This document shows, piece by piece, positions 26,248 through 35,239 of a DNA stretch of 64,000 bases. Made by a program: the position numbers and the translations under genes. Source of the stretch: Desertimonas flava (GTDB taxonomy: Bacteria > Actinomycetota > Acidimicrobiia > Acidimicrobiales > Ilumatobacteraceae). The notes beneath the pieces are model-generated. The model was not told the DNA's origin, made no database searches, and was given only the letters and a program-made list of their open reading frames with translations. Numbering within the stretch: position 1 is the stretch's first letter; the number at the start of each line of letters is the position of its first letter. The stretch covers positions 1 through 64,000 of the forward strand of contig NZ_QKYK01000026.1 of assembly GCF_003426815.1 (NCBI RefSeq), written 5' to 3'.

Positions 26248-28800
26248 ATGTCCTCGCGTCGATCGGCGGCCGTGCCGGGCCGCGTCGAATGGGCCGACGT
26301 GGTCGTCATCGGCAACGGCATGGTCGGGCATCGCTTCGTCGAGGCCTACACCGAGCGCAACCCGTCGGCGACCCGACGGGTGGTGGTGATCGGCGAGGAG
26401 CGACACCGCGCCTACGACCGGGTCCACCTCTCGTCGCTGTTCGACGGCGTCGATCCCGCCGAGCTGACGCTCGGCGACGACGAGCTCTACGAGCGCAACG
26501 ACGTCGACGCCATCCTCGGCGACCGGGTCGTCGACCTCGACACCGACGGTCACATGGTGACGACGGAACAGGGCCGGCGGATCGGGTACGGCTCCTGTGT
26601 CGTCGCCACCGGGTCGTCCGCGTTCGTCCCGCCGATCCCAGGGACCGACGCCGCCGGTGTCTTCGTGTACCGCACGATCGACGACCTCCACGCCATCCGC
26701 GAGTGGTCGTCGGATGCGACGAACGGCGTCGTGATCGGCGGAGGGCTCCTGGGCCTCGAGGCGGCGAACGCCCTGCGGCTCCTCGGCCTCGACACGACCG
26801 TGGTCGAGTTCGCGCCGCACCTGATGGCGATGCAGCTCGACGCCGGGGCGGGCCGGGTGCTCGCCGGTCACATCGAGCGGCTGGGCCTCGCCGTCCGCAC
26901 GGCGGCCGCGGCCCAGGCGCTGCGTGTGGACACCGGCGGCAGGGTGCTGGCCGTCGAGACGGTGCCGGCCGGAGGCCAACCCGGCGACGGGCCGGCCGAG
27001 CCGTCGGCGATCGCCGCGGACATCGTCGTCATCGCCGCCGGGGTGCGGCCCCGCGACGAGCTCGGCCGGCGCGCCGGCCTGGCCATCGGGGACCGTGGCG
27101 GCGTCGTCGTGAACGACCACTGCCAGACGTCGGCCGCCGATGTGTACGCGATCGGCGAGGTGGCGTGCCACCGCGGCCGCGTCTACGGGCTCGTGGGCCC
27201 CGGCAACGCGATGGCCGACGTCGTCGCCGACCGGTTGAGCGGGGGAGCGTCCACGTTCATCGGCGCCGACACATCCACCAAGCTCAAGCTGCTCGGTGTG
27301 GACGTGGCCAGCGCCGGCGATCCGCACGCCGACGGCGACGAGGTGGTGGTGGCCGACCTCGGTGCCGGGACGTGGCAGCGGGCCGTGGTCGGTCCCGACG
27401 GCCGGGTGCTCGGCGCCAGCCTCGTGGGCGACACGACGGCGTTCCCGATGCTCGTGCAGGCCGTGCGGGGCGTCACCCGACCGGCCGACGTGCTCCAACT
27501 GCTGCGGCCGATGGGCGCCCCGTCGGGCAACGGCGTCGTCGACCTCCCCGACGAGGCGACGGTGTGCTCGTGCCACAACGTGACGTGCGGGAGCGTGCGT
27601 GGCGCCGTCGTCGAGGGCTTCGAGAGCATCGCCGGCGTGAAGTCGTGCACGCGGGCGGGAACCGGCTGCGGGTCGTGCGTCGCCTCGCTCCAAGAACTCA
27701 TCGACGACCAGCTCGTGCAGCTGGGGCGCACGGTCGTCAAGCGCCTGTGCCCGCACTTCGCGATGACGCGTCCCGAGCTCTTCGAGCTGGTCCGGGCCAC
27801 CGGTCTCCGCAGCTTCGCCACGCTGGTCGAACGCCACGGGTCGGGACGCGGGTGCGAGGTCTGCAAGCCGGCGGTGGCGTCGATGTTCGCCTCGCTCGGC
27901 TCGGGCTACATCCTCGACGGCGAGCAGGCCAGCTTGCAGGACTCCAACGACCACTTCCTCGCCAACATCCAACGCGACGGCACGTACTCGGTCGTCCCAC
28001 GAGTTCCCGGCGGCGAGATCACGCCGGCACAGCTCATCGCCATCGGCCAGGTGGCCGCCGACTTCGGTCTCTACACGAAGATCACCGGCGGTCAGCGCAT
28101 CGACCTCTTCGGTGCCCGGGTCGACGAGCTCCCGGCGATCTGGGCCCGCCTCCGCGAGGCCGGGCTCGAGTCGGGCCACGCCTACGGCAAGGCGATGCGC
28201 ACCGTGAAGTCGTGCGTGGGATCCACGTGGTGCCGGTACGGCGTCCAGGACTCCGTGCAGATGGCGATCGATCTCGAGCTGCGCTACCGGGGCCTTCGCG
28301 CTCCCCACAAGATCAAGCTGGCCGTGTCGGGATGCGCACGCGAGTGTGCCGAGGCCCAGAGCAAGGACGTCGGCGTCATCGCCACCGACAAGGGCTGGAA
28401 CCTCTACGTCGGCGGCAACGGAGGCATGCGTCCGGCCCACGCCGAACTGCTCGCCGAGGATCTCGACGACGAGACGCTCGTGCGCAGCATCGATCGCTAC
28501 CTCATGTGGTACGTCCGCACCGCTGACCGCCTGGAACGGACGGCGACGTGGCAACGCAAGCTGCCCGGCGGGATCGACTTCGTGCGCAGGGTGGTGCTGC
28601 ACGACGAGCTCGGGATCGCCGCCGACCTCGAGGCCGAGATGGCGCGCCACGTCGAGTCCTACCAGTGCGAGTGGGCCGCGACGCTCGACGACCCCGAACG
28701 GCTCGCCCGGTTCGTCACGTTCGTCAACAGCCCCGAGCCCGATGCCGCCGTGACGCGCGTCGAGGTCCGCGGCCAGCTGGTCCCGGCGGCCGTGTCATGA
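26248..28800 (+). CDS. nirB: Assimilatory nitrite reductase, large subunit
   Basis: Reduces nitrite to ammonium with NAD(P)H in the cytoplasm. The protein has 850 residues. The N-terminal FAD/NAD part (VVVIGNGMVGHRFVEA, VVIGGGLLGLEAANALRL) is followed by a BFD-like [2Fe-2S] region (VCSCHNVTCGSV, then TRAGTGCGSC). The ferredoxin-like half-domain and siroheme/[4Fe-4S] core follow, with cysteines in KSCVGSTWCRYG and SGCARECAEAQ. ATG 26248 follows the narK stop; GTG 26242 is an alternative. The stop overlaps nirD (ATGA). Confidence 0.95.
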   Translation: MSSRRSAAVPGRVEWADVVVIGNGMVGHRFVEAYTERNPSATRRVVVIGEERHRAYDRVHLSSLFDGVDPAELTLGDDELYERNDVDAILGDRVVDLDTDGHMVTTEQGRRIGYGSCVVATGSSAFVPPIPGTDAAGVFVYRTIDDLHAIREWSSDATNGVVIGGGLLGLEAANALRLLGLDTTVVEFAPHLMAMQLDAGAGRVLAGHIERLGLAVRTAAAAQALRVDTGGRVLAVETVPAGGQPGDGPAEPSAIAADIVVIAAGVRPRDELGRRAGLAIGDRGGVVVNDHCQTSAADVYAIGEVACHRGRVYGLVGPGNAMADVVADRLSGGASTFIGADTSTKLKLLGVDVASAGDPHADGDEVVVADLGAGTWQRAVVGPDGRVLGASLVGDTTAFPMLVQAVRGVTRPADVLQLLRPMGAPSGNGVVDLPDEATVCSCHNVTCGSVRGAVVEGFESIAGVKSCTRAGTGCGSCVASLQELIDDQLVQLGRTVVKRLCPHFAMTRPELFELVRATGLRSFATLVERHGSGRGCEVCKPAVASMFASLGSGYILDGEQASLQDSNDHFLANIQRDGTYSVVPRVPGGEITPAQLIAIGQVAADFGLYTKITGGQRIDLFGARVDELPAIWARLREAGLESGHAYGKAMRTVKSCVGSTWCRYGVQDSVQMAIDLELRYRGLRAPHKIKLAVSGCARECAEAQSKDVGVIATDKGWNLYVGGNGGMRPAHAELLAEDLDDETLVRSIDRYLMWYVRTADRLERTATWQRKLPGGIDFVRRVVLHDELGIAADLEAEMARHVESYQCEWAATLDDPERLARFVTFVNSPEPDAAVTRVEVRGQLVPAAVS

Positions 28801-29159
28801 CGGTGCTCGACGATCGCGATGTGGCCAGCGGCGCCGACTGGGTGGGGGTGTGCGAGGTGAGCGCACTGATTCCCGACCGTGGCGTCGCCGCCCTCGTCGA
28901 CGGACATCCCGTCGCCGTGTTCCTCCTCTCCGACGGTTCGGTGCACGCGATCGACAACGACGACCCCTGCTCGGGAGCCGGTGTGCTCTCCCGGGGCATC
29001 GTCGGTGACGTCGACGGCGTGGCGACGGTCGCCTCACCGCTCTACAAGCAACGGTTCGAGCTGTCGACGGGCCGGTGCCTGGACGCCGAGGCGGCCGTCA
29101 CCGTTCACCGCGCACGCATCGTCGACGCCGTCGTCGAGGTCCGGGTGGGGGACCGGTGA
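28797..29159 (+). CDS. nirD: Nitrite reductase, small subunit
   Basis: Protein of 120 residues with the Rieske-like fold of NirD: WVGVCEVSALIPDRGVAALV, then HAIDNDDPCSGAGVLSRGIV and VASPLYKQRFELSTGRCLD. The cysteine-histidine ligands of a true Rieske cluster are absent, as is normal for NirD. It partners NirB. It overlaps nirB by four bases and its stop overlaps the next gene's GTG. Confidence 0.92.
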   Translation: MTVLDDRDVASGADWVGVCEVSALIPDRGVAALVDGHPVAVFLLSDGSVHAIDNDDPCSGAGVLSRGIVGDVDGVATVASPLYKQRFELSTGRCLDAEAAVTVHRARIVDAVVEVRVGDR

Positions 29160-30583
29160 CCGCCACGCCCGTCGCCCTGTCGCCCAAGCCCTTTCGACCG
29201 TCGCGGTCGCGAGCCGTGCCCGAACGGCCCGAGCTGCTCGCCCTCGACGCCGGTGAGCAGTACCGCTTCGGGTTCTCGATGGATGCGTGCATCGGCTGTC
29301 ACTCGTGCGAGGTGGCGTGCGGCGAGCAGAACGGCCTGCCTCCCGAGGTGACCTGGCGCCGCGTCGGGGAGATCGAAGGGCTGGATGACCATGCGACGAC
29401 GCGCCGCTTCCAGATATCGATGTCGTGCAATCACTGCATCGAGCCGGCGTGCCTCGAGGGGTGTCCGACCAACGCCTACGTGAAGCTGCCCAACGGTGTC
29501 GTGGCCCACCACGCCGACGACTGCATCGGTTGCCAGTACTGCACGTGGAACTGCCCGTACTCGGTCCCGGTGTTCCAGCCCGACCGGCGGATCGTCACGA
29601 AGTGCGACATGTGCCAGCCCCGCTTGGCCGAGGGACTCGCACCGGCGTGTGTGGATGCCTGCCCGACGCACGCCATCACGATCGAGAAGGTGAACGTCGC
29701 AGCGTGGCGGGACGACCACACCGGCGCCAACGCCCCGCATCTGCCCGACGCCGGGATCACCCTGTCGACCACTCGGATCGAGCTGCCGCGCGGCGTCCCG
29801 GCCGAGACCCTGGCGGCCAGCGACTGGAACCTGCGGCCCGAACATGCGCACTGGCCACTCGTGTGGCTGACGTTGGTGAGCCAGCTCGCCGTCGGCCTGA
29901 GCATCGTCGCGGCCGGCGGCTCGGGCACGGGCCTGCGGGTCGCCGCCGCGGCGACCGCGCTCGCCGGGCTCGTCGGCGCCGTCGGGCACCTCGGCCGCCC
30001 GGTCGCGGCATGGAAGGCGTTGCGGAACCTGCGGCGGTCGTGGCTCAGCCGGGAGGTGGCGGCGTTGTCGGCGCACGCCGCGGTGGCGGCGCTCGCCGTG
30101 CTGGTGCCCGGTGCGGCGGTGCCGGCGGCGGTCGCCGGCCTGGTGGGTGTGTACTTCTCGGCCCGGCTCTACGTCGTGCCGGGTCGGCCGGCGTGGAACA
30201 CGCCGCTGACCATCGTGCGGTTCAACGCCACCGCCGTCGCCCTCGGCTTCGCCGCCGCCGGACACGGGGCGATCGCCGCCGCCGGCCTCGCCGTCGCTCT
30301 CACCGCCACGTCGGCCAACTGGCGCCGCCTGCGCAGAGTGGCCGACCGGGCGTGGCGAGGCGCCGTCGTGCTCGAGACGAGCCATTTCCGGACCGCCACG
30401 GCGGCTCGGTGGATCGTCGCCATCGCGGCGCTCGCCACCGGCCTCCTCGGCTCGCCGGCACCGCTCGTGTTGGCGCTCGCCGGGTTCAGCGAGCTGGTCG
30501 GCCGCTGGCTGTTCTTCGTCACCGTCGTCCCCCTCAACATGCCCGGCTCGTTCTGGCGCGGCGCCGCTGGGAGCAACCGGTGA
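29156..30583 (+). CDS. DmsB-DmsC fusion: four-cluster ferredoxin subunit with membrane anchor
   Basis: Protein of 475 residues. The N-terminal half is a DmsB/NarH-like ferredoxin with four cysteine groups (CIGCHSCEVAC, CNHCIEPACLEGCP, CIGCQYCTWNCP, CDMCQPRLAEGLAPACVDACP). Residues from about 245 on form some eight membrane helices like DmsC (LVSQLAVGLSIVAAGG, AVGHLGRPVAAWKALRNLRRSW). DmsC-type anchors oxidise menaquinol and pass electrons to a molybdoenzyme. In most genomes these are separate genes. GTG 29156 overlaps the nirD stop. It directly precedes the NasA-type catalytic subunit, so it is probably that enzyme's electron donor. Confidence 0.87.
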   Translation: MTATPVALSPKPFRPSRSRAVPERPELLALDAGEQYRFGFSMDACIGCHSCEVACGEQNGLPPEVTWRRVGEIEGLDDHATTRRFQISMSCNHCIEPACLEGCPTNAYVKLPNGVVAHHADDCIGCQYCTWNCPYSVPVFQPDRRIVTKCDMCQPRLAEGLAPACVDACPTHAITIEKVNVAAWRDDHTGANAPHLPDAGITLSTTRIELPRGVPAETLAASDWNLRPEHAHWPLVWLTLVSQLAVGLSIVAAGGSGTGLRVAAAATALAGLVGAVGHLGRPVAAWKALRNLRRSWLSREVAALSAHAAVAALAVLVPGAAVPAAVAGLVGVYFSARLYVVPGRPAWNTPLTIVRFNATAVALGFAAAGHGAIAAAGLAVALTATSANWRRLRRVADRAWRGAVVLETSHFRTATAARWIVAIAALATGLLGSPAPLVLALAGFSELVGRWLFFVTVVPLNMPGSFWRGAAGSNR

Positions 30584-30614
30584 CCGGCCCGAGCCCGATC
30601 GGCGGGGGACGCGG

Positions 30615-32825
30615 ATGAAGAGCGTGGCGACGCTTCTCGGACTCGACCACGGCGGCGAGCGCTACGCCTACGTCGCGCAGGCGGGCGCTCGCGGCCCGGT
30701 GTCGGCGTCGCGCGCCGCCGACCGCTGGGTCGCCACGACGTGCGGCTACTGCTCGGTCGGCTGCGGGATGCTCGTCGGGGTGCGCGACGGCCGGGCCGTC
30801 GCCGTCGAGGGGGACGCCCGCCATCCCGTCAACCGCGGGCGCCTGTGCCCCAAGGGCCTCTCCGAGCACCACATGCTCGATGTCGACGGGCGCTTGACCA
30901 CTCCGTTCGTCGATGGCCGTCCGGCGCGTTGGGACGCCGCGCTCGACCGCACCGTCGAAGGCTTCAAGCGGCTCATCGACGAGCACGGGCCGGGCTCGGT
31001 GGCCATGCTGTCGACCGGGCAGCTGGTGACCGAGGAGTTCTACACGCTCGGCAAGCTGGTGCGGCTGGGGATGGGGCTGCGCCACTACGACGGCAACACC
31101 ACGCTGTGCATGGCCAGTGCCGTGGCCGGCTACAAGCAGAGCTTCGGCACGGACGGTCCGCCCGGGTGCTACGAGGACTTCGAGCTGGCCGATGTCGTCG
31201 TGCTCTGGGGTGCCAACATCGCCGACAACCACCCGTTGCTCGCGCCGCGAGTGCTCAACGGCGAGGGCCGGGTGATCGTCATCGACCCGCGGGTGACGAA
31301 GACGGCGATGATCGCCGACGTCCACCTGCCGGTGCGCCCGCGCGGCGACGTCGCCCTCCTCAACGGCATCATCCGGGTGCTGCTCGACGAAGGACTCGCC
31401 GACGCCGGCGCCCTGCAGCGCACCGCCGACGGCGTTCCGGCCCTGCTCGCCCAGCTCGATTCGTGGACGGTCGAGCGAGCAGCCGCCGAGAGCGGCATCG
31501 ACGTCGACACCCTCGTATCGACGGCGAGGGAGATCGGCCGGGCCGAGCGCTGTGTGTTCGCCTGGACGATGGGCGTCAACCACTCGGTGCAGGGCACACA
31601 GACCGTCACCCTGCTCAACACGCTGGCGCTGCTCACCGGCAACGTCGGACGGCCGGGAGCCGCACCGTTCTCGATCACCGGGCAGAGCAACGCGATGGGC
31701 ACGCGCGAGACCGGGTTCACAGCGTCGATGCCCGGCTATCGCGCCTACGACGACCCGCGGGCTCGCGACGAGCTGGCGGCGCTGTGGGGCGTCTCGCCGG
31801 ACCGCCTGCCCCGCGAGCGAGGCCACGCCTACCCGGACATCATCGACGGCGTCGTCGCCGGCGAGATCAAAGGATTGTGGATCATCGCCACCAACCCGAT
31901 CGTCTCCTATCCCGATCGCGAGGTGCTCGAGCGGGCGCTGCGCGGCCTCGAGCTGTTGGTGGTCCAGGACGGTTTCGACACTCCGACCACACGGCTCGCC
32001 GACGTGGTGCTGCCGGCGGGGATCTGGGGCGAGAAGGACGGCACGTTCACCAACAGCGAACGACGGGTCTCGCGGGTCCGCGCCGCCGTGTCGCCGCCGG
32101 GCGAGGCCTGCGCCGACTTCGGCATCTTCCTGGCGATGGCCGAGCGCTGGGGCTGTGCCGACGAGCTGTTCGCCGGCTGGACCGAACCGCGCGACGCGTT
32201 CGAGGAGTGGCGCCGCGTGTCGGCTGGGCGGCCGTGCGACTACAGCGGCATCACCTACGAGCGGATCGACGCCGCCGGCGGGGTGCAGTGGCCGTGCCCC
32301 GAGGGCGCCGACGTCCCCGTCGGCGGAACGGCCCGCCTCTACACGGACGGGCGCTACAACCGGCCCGGCGGGCGCGCCGCGGTCTTCGCCGTGGAGCCCG
32401 TGCCGATCAGCGACGCGCCGCGCGCCGACTTCCCGCTCCTGCTCAACACGGGCCGGACCGTCGAGCACTGGCACACCCGGACGAAGACGGGACGGATCCC
32501 GATCCTCGAGGGGCTCGCTCCGGAGGCCTGGGTGGAGATCCACCCCGACGACGCCGCCGATCTCGGCGTCGGTTCCGGCGACATCGTGCGGGTCGAATCG
32601 TCACGAGGTGCGATCGACCGGATCCGCGCCCGTGTGACCTCCATCGTGCGGCGGGGCGAGGTGTTCGTCCCGTTCCACTGGGACGAGGCGTGCGCCAACC
32701 GCCTCACGGTCGCCGAGTTCGACCCGATCAGTCGCGAACCGAACTACAAGCAGTGCGCCGTCAAGGTGACGGCGGTGACGCCCGCTCGGCGGCGCCGCCC
32801 GGGACGCACACGGGTGCGCCGGTGA
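30615..32825 (+). CDS. nasA: NasA-type molybdopterin nitrate reductase, catalytic subunit
   Basis: Mo-bisMGD oxidoreductase of 736 residues. The N-terminal [4Fe-4S] site is CGYCSVGCGMLVG with the fourth cysteine in GRLCPKG. The probable Mo-ligand cysteine is in NTTLCMASAVAGYKQSFG. VLWGANIADNHPLL, ATNPIVSYPD, GEKDGTFTNSERRVS and the C-terminal cofactor domain (LLLNTGRTVEHWHTRTKTG) follow the assimilatory nitrate reductase layout. No twin-arginine signal is seen at the N-terminus, so it should be cytoplasmic. Reduction of nitrate to nitrite is inferred from the neighbours narK and nirBD. A C-terminal [2Fe-2S] domain present in some NasA proteins is missing. Confidence 0.88.
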   Translation: MKSVATLLGLDHGGERYAYVAQAGARGPVSASRAADRWVATTCGYCSVGCGMLVGVRDGRAVAVEGDARHPVNRGRLCPKGLSEHHMLDVDGRLTTPFVDGRPARWDAALDRTVEGFKRLIDEHGPGSVAMLSTGQLVTEEFYTLGKLVRLGMGLRHYDGNTTLCMASAVAGYKQSFGTDGPPGCYEDFELADVVVLWGANIADNHPLLAPRVLNGEGRVIVIDPRVTKTAMIADVHLPVRPRGDVALLNGIIRVLLDEGLADAGALQRTADGVPALLAQLDSWTVERAAAESGIDVDTLVSTAREIGRAERCVFAWTMGVNHSVQGTQTVTLLNTLALLTGNVGRPGAAPFSITGQSNAMGTRETGFTASMPGYRAYDDPRARDELAALWGVSPDRLPRERGHAYPDIIDGVVAGEIKGLWIIATNPIVSYPDREVLERALRGLELLVVQDGFDTPTTRLADVVLPAGIWGEKDGTFTNSERRVSRVRAAVSPPGEACADFGIFLAMAERWGCADELFAGWTEPRDAFEEWRRVSAGRPCDYSGITYERIDAAGGVQWPCPEGADVPVGGTARLYTDGRYNRPGGRAAVFAVEPVPISDAPRADFPLLLNTGRTVEHWHTRTKTGRIPILEGLAPEAWVEIHPDDAADLGVGSGDIVRVESSRGAIDRIRARVTSIVRRGEVFVPFHWDEACANRLTVAEFDPISREPNYKQCAVKVTAVTPARRRRPGRTRVRR

Positions 32826-32859
32826 GCGGCGATCGTCACGGCCCGTGGAACGTCGACGG

Positions 32860-33693
32860 TCAGGACCCCGTGGAATCCACGGGGCGGGGGACCGCGTACC
32901 GGACGACGATGCGCGGCTGCGACACGACCGGCGTCGCCACCGCGGCGCGGCGCCAACGCTCGGCGGGGTCCTGCCGGTAGAAGCCGGCGAGCACGTCGTA
33001 CAGGTCCGGCTTCTCGGTCTGCAGCTCGATCGGCCTGGTGAAGAACGTCTCGGTCGCCACGGCGAAGAATTCGGCGGCGTTGGTCCCGGCGTAGTCGCGC
33101 AGGATGCGCCCACCCGTTCCCTCGCGCACCGCCTCGAAGTGGTTGGTGCACACCTTCACCCAGCGCGGCACCGCCTCGTCGTCGAGCCGCGGCGTGCCGT
33201 CGAGCGTTCCGTCGAGCATGTCGAGCTTGTGGGCGAACTCGTGCAGCACGACGTCTCGCCCCCAGCGAGGCTGGGCGGCCTCACGGCGGGCGGCGGCCCA
33301 CGACACCATCAACGGCCCGTCGTCGTGGTGCGCTTCGCCGTCGATCACGCCGGGGTACCGCGTGACGATGCCGCGCCCTCCGCTCAGCGTCGGTGCCCGG
33401 TCCATCGCGCCGGCCCGTACCACGACCGCCCCGACCTCGTCGTACCACGACTCGCCGAGCTCGAGCACCAGCAACGAGGCGTGCGCCGACACGAGGGTGC
33501 GCACCTCGTCGGTGAGCTCGAAGTCGCGGGCGGCCTCCCAGCGCCGTTCCCTGAGCAGCCAGTCGGCGAGCTCCCCGAGTCGGTCCCGCTCGCCGGGGTC
33601 GAGGAGGCGCCAATGCACCGACCGGGCGTCGAGGATCGAGCGCCACGCGTCGGGAAGCCCGGCGCGTTCGGCTCGCTTGCGTCGCCCGAACAT
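32860..33693 (-). CDS. mtfA: M90-family zinc peptidase (MtfA-like)
   Basis: Protein of 277 residues. The zinc-binding HEFAH lies in DVVLHEFAHKLDMLDG, and the third ligand is likely the Glu of NAAEFFAVATETFF. The flanks (LLDPGERDRLGELADWLL and LVLELGESWYDEVGAVVV) match MtfA, which in E. coli binds Mlc and has aminopeptidase activity. The cellular target here is unknown. ATG 33693 is preceded by an in-frame GTG at 33696. Convergent with nasA across a 34-base gap. Confidence 0.87.
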   Translation of the reverse strand: MFGRRKRAERAGLPDAWRSILDARSVHWRLLDPGERDRLGELADWLLRERRWEAARDFELTDEVRTLVSAHASLLVLELGESWYDEVGAVVVRAGAMDRAPTLSGGRGIVTRYPGVIDGEAHHDDGPLMVSWAAARREAAQPRWGRDVVLHEFAHKLDMLDGTLDGTPRLDDEAVPRWVKVCTNHFEAVREGTGGRILRDYAGTNAAEFFAVATETFFTRPIELQTEKPDLYDVLAGFYRQDPAERWRRAAVATPVVSQPRIVVRYAVPRPVDSTGS

Positions 33694-33727
33694 CACCAGC
33701 AGTCAATCAGCGCCGGCCGGCGAACGC

Positions 33728-33760
33728 GGTAACAGATGGTGCCAGGCACCATCTGTTACC
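33728..33760. repeat. GGTGCC-A-GGCACC palindrome, 16-bp perfect arms
   Basis: GGTAACAGATGGTGCC (33728-33743) is mirrored exactly by 33745-33760 around an A. The arms differ from those at 21781 but pair perfectly. The right arm equals the half-site near the IS30 fragment at 103-117. It lies between the aminotransferase stop and the mtfA start, both leftward genes. Confidence 0.75.
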
Positions 33761-33778
33761 AGCGCCGGTCAGTTGAAG

Positions 33779-35179
33779 TCAGCTGGTGACGAACTCGTCG
33801 GCGACGGCGAGGGCTTCGTCGATGATGGCCAGGCCGGCGCGCATGTCGTCGTCGCTGATCGTGAGCGGCGGCACCACGTGCGTGCGGTTGAAGTGCGTGA
33901 ACGGCCACAGCCCGCGCTGCTTGCAGGCCGCGGCGAACTTCGCCATCGGGGCGTTCGCCTCGCCGGAGGCATTGAACGGGACGAGGGGCTCACGGGTCTC
34001 GCGGTTGCGCACGAGCTCGATGGCCCAGAACACGCCGAGGCCGCGCACGTCGCCGACCGAGGGGTGCTTGGCCGCGAGCTCGGCGAGCGCCGGGCCGACG
34101 ATGTCGTCGCCGAGGTGGCGGGCGTGCTCGATGATGCCCTCCTCCTTGAAGATGTTGATGCTGGCGACGGCAGAGGCGCAGGCGAGGGGATGGCCCGAGT
34201 AGGTGAGCCCGCCCTGGTAGGCGCGGGTGGCGAAGGACTCGGCGATCGCCTCGCTGATCACGACACCCCCGAGGGGGATGTACCCGGAGTTGACCCCCTT
34301 GGCGAAGCAGATCAGGTCGGGCGTGATGCCCCAGCGGTCGACGGCGAACCACTCGCCGCAGCGCCCGAAGCCGGACATCACCTCGTCGGCGACCATCACG
34401 ATGCCGTGCTCGTCGCACAAGGCGCGGACGCCGGCGAGGTAGCCGTCGGGCGGCACGAGGATGCCGTTCGTGCCGACGACCGTCTCGAGCACGATCGCGG
34501 CGATCGTGCTCGGTCCCTCCATGGCGATGACGTCGGCGAGGTGGGCGAGCGCGCGCTCGGACTCCTCGGCCTCGGTCGAGGAGTGGAACGCCGAGCGATA
34601 CGGGTAGGGGCCCCAGAACTTGACGACCCCGGGAATGCCTGGCTCGCTGCCCCATCGCCGCGGATCGCCGGTGAGGGTGATCGACCCGGCTGTCGAGCCG
34701 TGATAGCTGCGGTACATCGTGAGGATCTTGTGACGGCCGGTGTGGCCACGGGCCAGACGGATGGCGTTCTCGGTGGCCTCGGCGCCCCCGTTGGTGAAGA
34801 ACACCTTGTCGAGATCGCCCGGTGCCAACTCGGCGATCAGCCGCGCCGCCTCGCTGCGGGCGTCGTTGGCGTGGATCGGCGCGACCGTGCACAGCTTGTC
34901 GGCCTGCTCCTTGATCGCCGCGACCAGCTTCGGGTGCTGATGGCCGATGTTGACGTTGACGAGCTGGCTCGAGAAGTCGAGATAGGTGGTGCCGGACTCG
35001 TCCCAGAACCGCGCGCCCGAGGCGCCGGCGATGACGACGGGGTCGAGGGCGGCCTGCGCCGACCACGAATGGAAGACGTGGGCCCGGTCGTCGCGATAGG
35101 CGGCCGATCGCTCGGGGGTGGCCGGCGCGGTGGCGGGTGAGCTGTCCGTGGCTGTCACGACGACGATGGTATTCGACAT
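33779..35179 (-). CDS. Class III aminotransferase, probable beta-alanine transaminase
   Basis: PLP enzyme of 466 residues. VFFTNGGAEATENAIRLARG, SYHGSTAGSITLTGD, VMVADEVMSGFGRCGEWFA and the Schiff-base Lys in ICFAKGVNSGYIPLGGVVIS are the family marks. Its promoter holds the TTGTCCGGTAACAA site also found before the pyrimidine operon. A beta-alanine to malonate-semialdehyde reaction would fill the only step missing there after uracil reduction. From sequence alone other omega-amino acids remain possible. ATG 35179 was chosen; the leader is about 24 bases from the operator. Divergent from the dienelactone hydrolase gene. Confidence 0.85.
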   Translation of the reverse strand: MSNTIVVVTATDSSPATAPATPERSAAYRDDRAHVFHSWSAQAALDPVVIAGASGARFWDESGTTYLDFSSQLVNVNIGHQHPKLVAAIKEQADKLCTVAPIHANDARSEAARLIAELAPGDLDKVFFTNGGAEATENAIRLARGHTGRHKILTMYRSYHGSTAGSITLTGDPRRWGSEPGIPGVVKFWGPYPYRSAFHSSTEAEESERALAHLADVIAMEGPSTIAAIVLETVVGTNGILVPPDGYLAGVRALCDEHGIVMVADEVMSGFGRCGEWFAVDRWGITPDLICFAKGVNSGYIPLGGVVISEAIAESFATRAYQGGLTYSGHPLACASAVASINIFKEEGIIEHARHLGDDIVGPALAELAAKHPSVGDVRGLGVFWAIELVRNRETREPLVPFNASGEANAPMAKFAAACKQRGLWPFTHFNRTHVVPPLTISDDDMRAGLAIIDEALAVADEFVTS

Positions 35180-35202
35180 TGCCGCGGGTGAACAGAAGAC
35201 TC

Positions 35203-35218
35203 TTTGTTACCGGACAAA
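35203..35218 (-). promoter_or_regulatory. Second copy of the putative MocR operator
   Basis: Read toward the aminotransferase, the site is TTTGTCCGGTAACAAA, sharing the 14-base core TTGTCCGGTAACAA with 12707-12720. It is part of a 22-base inverted repeat (35200-35221). It ends 24 bases upstream of ATG 35179. It also lies just upstream of the rightward promoter, so both divergent genes could respond. Confidence 0.6.
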
Positions 35219-35226
35219 GAGCCCTC

Positions 35227-35232
35227 TACGGT
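35227..35232 (+). promoter_or_regulatory. -10 hexamer TACGGT for the dienelactone hydrolase gene
   Basis: TACGGT ends 7 bases before ATG 35240, which favours this ATG over the in-frame GTG at 35231. Confidence 0.45.
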
Positions 35233-35239
35233 GACCCGA

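Noticed and set aside
28797-29159. nirD as a broken Rieske protein because the Cys-His ligands are missing
   Set aside because: NirD proteins normally lack the cluster ligands while keeping the fold.
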